Positions 28,501 through 31,064 of a stretch of DNA of 31,064 nucleotides are shown here, piece by piece; the first letter of the stretch is position 1, and every line of letters begins with the position of its first letter. This DNA is from Zygnema cylindricum (Eukaryota; Streptophyta; Zygnematophyceae; Zygnematales; Zygnemataceae). Below the pieces are notes generated by a model. That model was given only the letters and a program-made list of their open reading frames with translations, searched no databases and had not been told where the DNA came from. Position numbers and translations under genes: made by a program. The DNA is taken from positions 64,001 to 95,064 of the forward strand of contig JBBHKE010001038.1 in NCBI GenBank assembly GCA_037447655.1. Direction: 5' to 3'.

Positions 28501-29799
28501 CGGAGAGAGAGGGTCGGACAGAGAAATGTAGAGTGAGAGGTGAGTAGCCAGGAAACAAGATATTCAAAATAAAAGGCAAGGAGACTGAGACGTGAGAATC
28601 TGAGAGGGAGACGGAGAGAGAAAGGGAGGGAGAGGGAATGAGGCAGAGAGGGAGGCAGGGAAGAATGGAAAAAGAAAGGAGTATAGGGAAGAGGATACGG
28701 AAAGGAAGCCGTAATGACTGACACTATGAGAGGGGGAGGATTAGAATGTTTGAGGGAGGAGGGCGAGTGGAGATTTTTGTTTGTGGGAGTTAGAAAGTTC
28801 GTGTAAGTTCGGAGGGAGAGAGTGCTCGACGTGTAGGGAGGGGAGACATATGACGGAATTTGTTGATGTGTGTCGGTGAGAGAAAAGGGAAGGTTTGCGG
28901 AATGGTTGGAGGGAAGAAAAGTGGTGATGATAAGGTAACAATGGGGGCAAATGGAGATGGGTGGTAACTTTGGGAGGAAAAATGTGTGATGGAAAAAATA
29001 TAGTTTAAGTGGGTTAAATATAGATTTAAACGCGAAAGAGAGGGAGAGGCAAGGGGTAAAGGGAGAGGAAGATCAATTTTATGAAGCAAAATGGAAAGCG
29101 AGAGAGAAAGGGGAAATTGATAGAGACGATTGAGAGATGTCGGATTTGGGTAGAAATTTCCTTGAGTGAAATGGAAGCTAGAGTTTCATTAAACAGTGTT
29201 AGGAAGGTTGGGTGGAGGGAAGCGGTGGGGAGGGAGTGGGTAATGAGACGTTTAAGTTGACAAACCCGGTGCAGATGGGAGGAGATATGGATATGGAAGG
29301 ATACACGGAGCTCAGGGAAAGGGGTAAACTTTGAGAAGGTGGTAGTTAGGAGGAGAGGATGTGAAATCGATAGGAAAGATAGAGAGAATATTTAGGACGG
29401 AGAGGGAAATGTTTGTTGGTTGGGAAATGTTTTAGTTGGAAATAGAGAAAAAGAATATGTGAATTTGTGTGGGAGGAGGATTGGATTAGTGACTGTTTGA
29501 AACAGTGGGAAATCCTCCTCTCTTTTATTTCTTGCGTTTTTGTTATTTTTTTCTTTTTTTTTCTTCTTGGAGGAATTGGTTGGGATTAGTGGGATTTAAA
29601 GAGAGAGAGAGAACCTGTCTCCTCTTTCACCAGTAATTTATTCACACTAACAAACATAATTCATAAAAAAATAATTATAAGTTGTGGTGAAGTTTCCTTC
29701 AACTTTTTTCATGGACGTTATTCCCTTCTCCCCTCACACTTAACTCCCAAACCCCCCTCACTCTCTCCCTCCAATTCTAAATTTCTCTTGTTGTTTTAA
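25527..29799 (+). repeat. Unit B of the large tandem duplication (4.3 kb)
   Basis: Directly follows unit A. Purine tract 25527-27080 (about 1.9 times that of A), spacer 27081-27274 with TATAAATA at 27198-27205, pyrimidine tract 27275-28091 (0.82 kb against 2.9 kb), mixed region 28092-29520, T-rich tail to about 29799. The donor equivalent reads GCGAGT (27263-27268), and the acceptor equivalent is replaced by GCCGTAATGACTGACAC (28090-28106), an exact 17-base copy of 28708-28724. Confidence 0.85.
27198..27205 (+). promoter_or_regulatory. TATA box in unit B spacer
   Basis: TATAAATA at the position equivalent to the unit A box, with surrounding AGTCAACAAAATAT conserved in part. Its survival while neighbouring bases changed is suggestive only. 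Confidence 0.3.
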
Positions 29800-29807
29800 A
29801 ATGGCCA

Positions 29808-30110
29808 CTGGGAGAGGTGGGGGAGAGGTGGGGGAGAACAGAGGGAAAGAGGGACATAAGGCGAGGAGATATGGGAGGGAGGCAGGGAAAGAAGGAGAGA
29901 CGGAGAGAGAAAGAGGAGATGGAGAGAAATGGAGAGAAAGAGGGAGAGCCGGAAGGGGGAAGGGAGGAAAAAGACAAGGGAGAGAAAATGTGTGACGGAA
30001 ATAGACAGAGAGAAATAGAGTGAAGGGACAAGAAGTCCTGCTATCACTAGAGGAGAAGGAGAAGAAATGAAGAGAAAAAGAAAGGACGTAAGAAAAATGA
30101 GGGACAAAAA
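29808..30110 (+). repeat. Purine tract of a third purine/spacer/pyrimidine block
   Basis: A/G-rich, starting right after TGGCCACTGG (29803-29812); the same ten bases occur at 19712-19721 just before unit A. Becomes less pure toward 30110. Confidence 0.75.
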
Positions 30111-30199
30111 TGTTGATATAGGCAAGATGTGCCGCTAACCATACTCGATACTTAACATTGTGGACCCGCCAATACCGATATTTGATATATATATACTGA

Positions 30200-30271
30200 A
30201 ATTGACCTCCGCAGTAATTACCGCACTGAAGACCTTTCCAAAGGTCCTAGGTTCGAGCCCTGGCCGGCTCA
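30200..30271 (+). repeat. tRNA-derived (SINE-like) fragment with B box
   Basis: A T-arm is visible: stem 30247-30251 with 30259-30263 around TTCGAGC, giving a polymerase III B box GGTTCGAGCCC at 30250-30260, then an acceptor-like CCGGCTC plus A. Upstream, GACCTTT/AAAGGTC (30231-30246) forms a hairpin and CTGAAGA recalls a tRNA-Phe anticodon loop. No matching 5' acceptor strand or proper anticodon stem is seen, so this is a tRNA pseudogene or SINE head, not a working tRNA gene. Confidence 0.5.
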
Positions 30272-30404
30272 CTTTCCTTTTAACGGGATTCTCCACTTAT
30301 ACTTAATTTGCGCAAATATTTACAGAGAAGAGAGAGTTAAAAGGATAGATAAGACAAGAGAGAAAGGAGGTTGGTCAAGAGGTTGAGAGCGTTCCTTCTC
30401 TCTG

Positions 30405-30970
30405 TCCATCCTCTCTCTTTCATCCTCCCACTATCTCACACCTCCCCTCCCCGTCCGCCTCCCTCTCCCTCTCCCCCTCCCCCTCCCCCTCCCCCCTCCC
30501 ACTCCCGCTCCCCGTCTCCCTCTCCCTCCTCCTTTGCCTCACCTTCTCCCTCTTCCTCTCCCTCCCCCTCTCCTACTTCCTATCCCTCTCCCTTTCCCTC
30601 TTCCTTTCCCTCTTCCTCCCCCTCTCCCTCTTCCTCTCCCTCTCTATTCCCTTTATTTCCTTATCCCTCTGCTCTCACCATCATCCTCTCTCTCACCCTC
30701 TCCTAATATATCTCCCCTCTTCCCCCTCTTCCAGTCATTTCCTCTTCTCCTTTCCCTCCTACTCTCCTTGTCTCTGTCACCTCTTCCCCATCTCCTCTTT
30801 CTCGTTCTTCCACGCTCTTTTCCTCTCCCACTCCCCGCCACCCCCCCCCCTCACTATTATTTCCCCTCTCAGTATCCCTCTTCCTCTCCCTATCCCCCCC
30901 CTCTCCCTCTGTTTCCCTATCAGCCTCTTCATTTCACTCTCCCGTCCCTCCCCGTCGAGATCTACCTTTA
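30405..30970 (-). repeat. Pyrimidine tract of the third block
   Basis: C/T-rich on the plus strand. 30471-30505 has repeated runs of four or five C, so the minus strand has strong G-quadruplex potential. Plus-frame ORFs of 111 and 158 codons are low-complexity artefacts. Confidence 0.9.
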
Positions 30971-31064
30971 TGCGTCACCCTTTCCTCTCCATCTTCTCTC
31001 TCCCTTGTAATCCTTCCAGTCTCTAACTTGTGCTCTTTGTTATTTACCTCTTCTTGTCCATTTT

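Noticed and set aside
19755-30970. CRISPR array or satellite array
   Set aside because: The repeats are degenerate hexamer-type tracts without constant repeat and unique spacer structure and without a fixed longer period.

Overview
This window looks like gene-poor nuclear DNA of a eukaryote, most likely a plant (streptophyte), though the species cannot be told from the sequence. The pointers are a Ty1/copia LTR retrotransposon of plant type primed by initiator-Met tRNA, short TIR-bounded transposons, a tRNA-derived SINE-like fragment, plant-type ACGT/CRE boxes, and no bacterial operon structure. No intact host protein gene was found.

Layout. 1-862: a repeat-built segment holding a 725-bp element with perfect 16-bp terminal inverted repeats (family R, copy R1) and an S-family-like end. 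862-5320: mostly unrecognised AT-rich DNA with a possible captured exon (minus strand, 868-1152), a decayed zinc-finger retroelement ORF (minus strand, about 2890-3613) and a 127-bp tandem duplication (3853-4106). 5321-13063: a 1.6-kb purine tract split by a complete copia element (5979-12081; 671-bp LTRs, 5-bp target duplication AAAGA). 13064-19545: a nest of small transposons, with S1 inside an older S3, S2 inside R2, R2 next to R3, and a decayed R4 containing a 23-bp-arm hairpin. 19545-31064: about 11 kb dominated by GAGGGA/TCCCTC-type strand-asymmetric tracts. Two homologous tandem units (A 19755-25526, B 25527-29799) each run purine tract, AT-rich TATA-bearing spacer, pyrimidine tract, mixed GA-rich region, T-rich tail. 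A third purine/spacer/pyrimidine block follows.

The copia element is the only real protein-coding unit. Its Gag-protease-integrase-reverse transcriptase-RNase H polyprotein runs in one frame from 6692 to 11377 with no frameshift but four internal stop codons. The two LTRs differ at 9 of 671 positions, so the insertion is fairly recent and the copy has decayed by point mutation. One of the stops lies in a UAG-CAR-YYA readthrough context.

The most unusual part is the duplicated purine/pyrimidine unit. In unit A a TATA box, a consensus 5' splice site and a consensus 3' splice site bracket a 2.9-kb, almost pure pyrimidine tract, as if the tract were an intron. Unit B keeps the TATA box but has altered both splice sites. 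Long apparent ORFs in these tracts are low-complexity artefacts.
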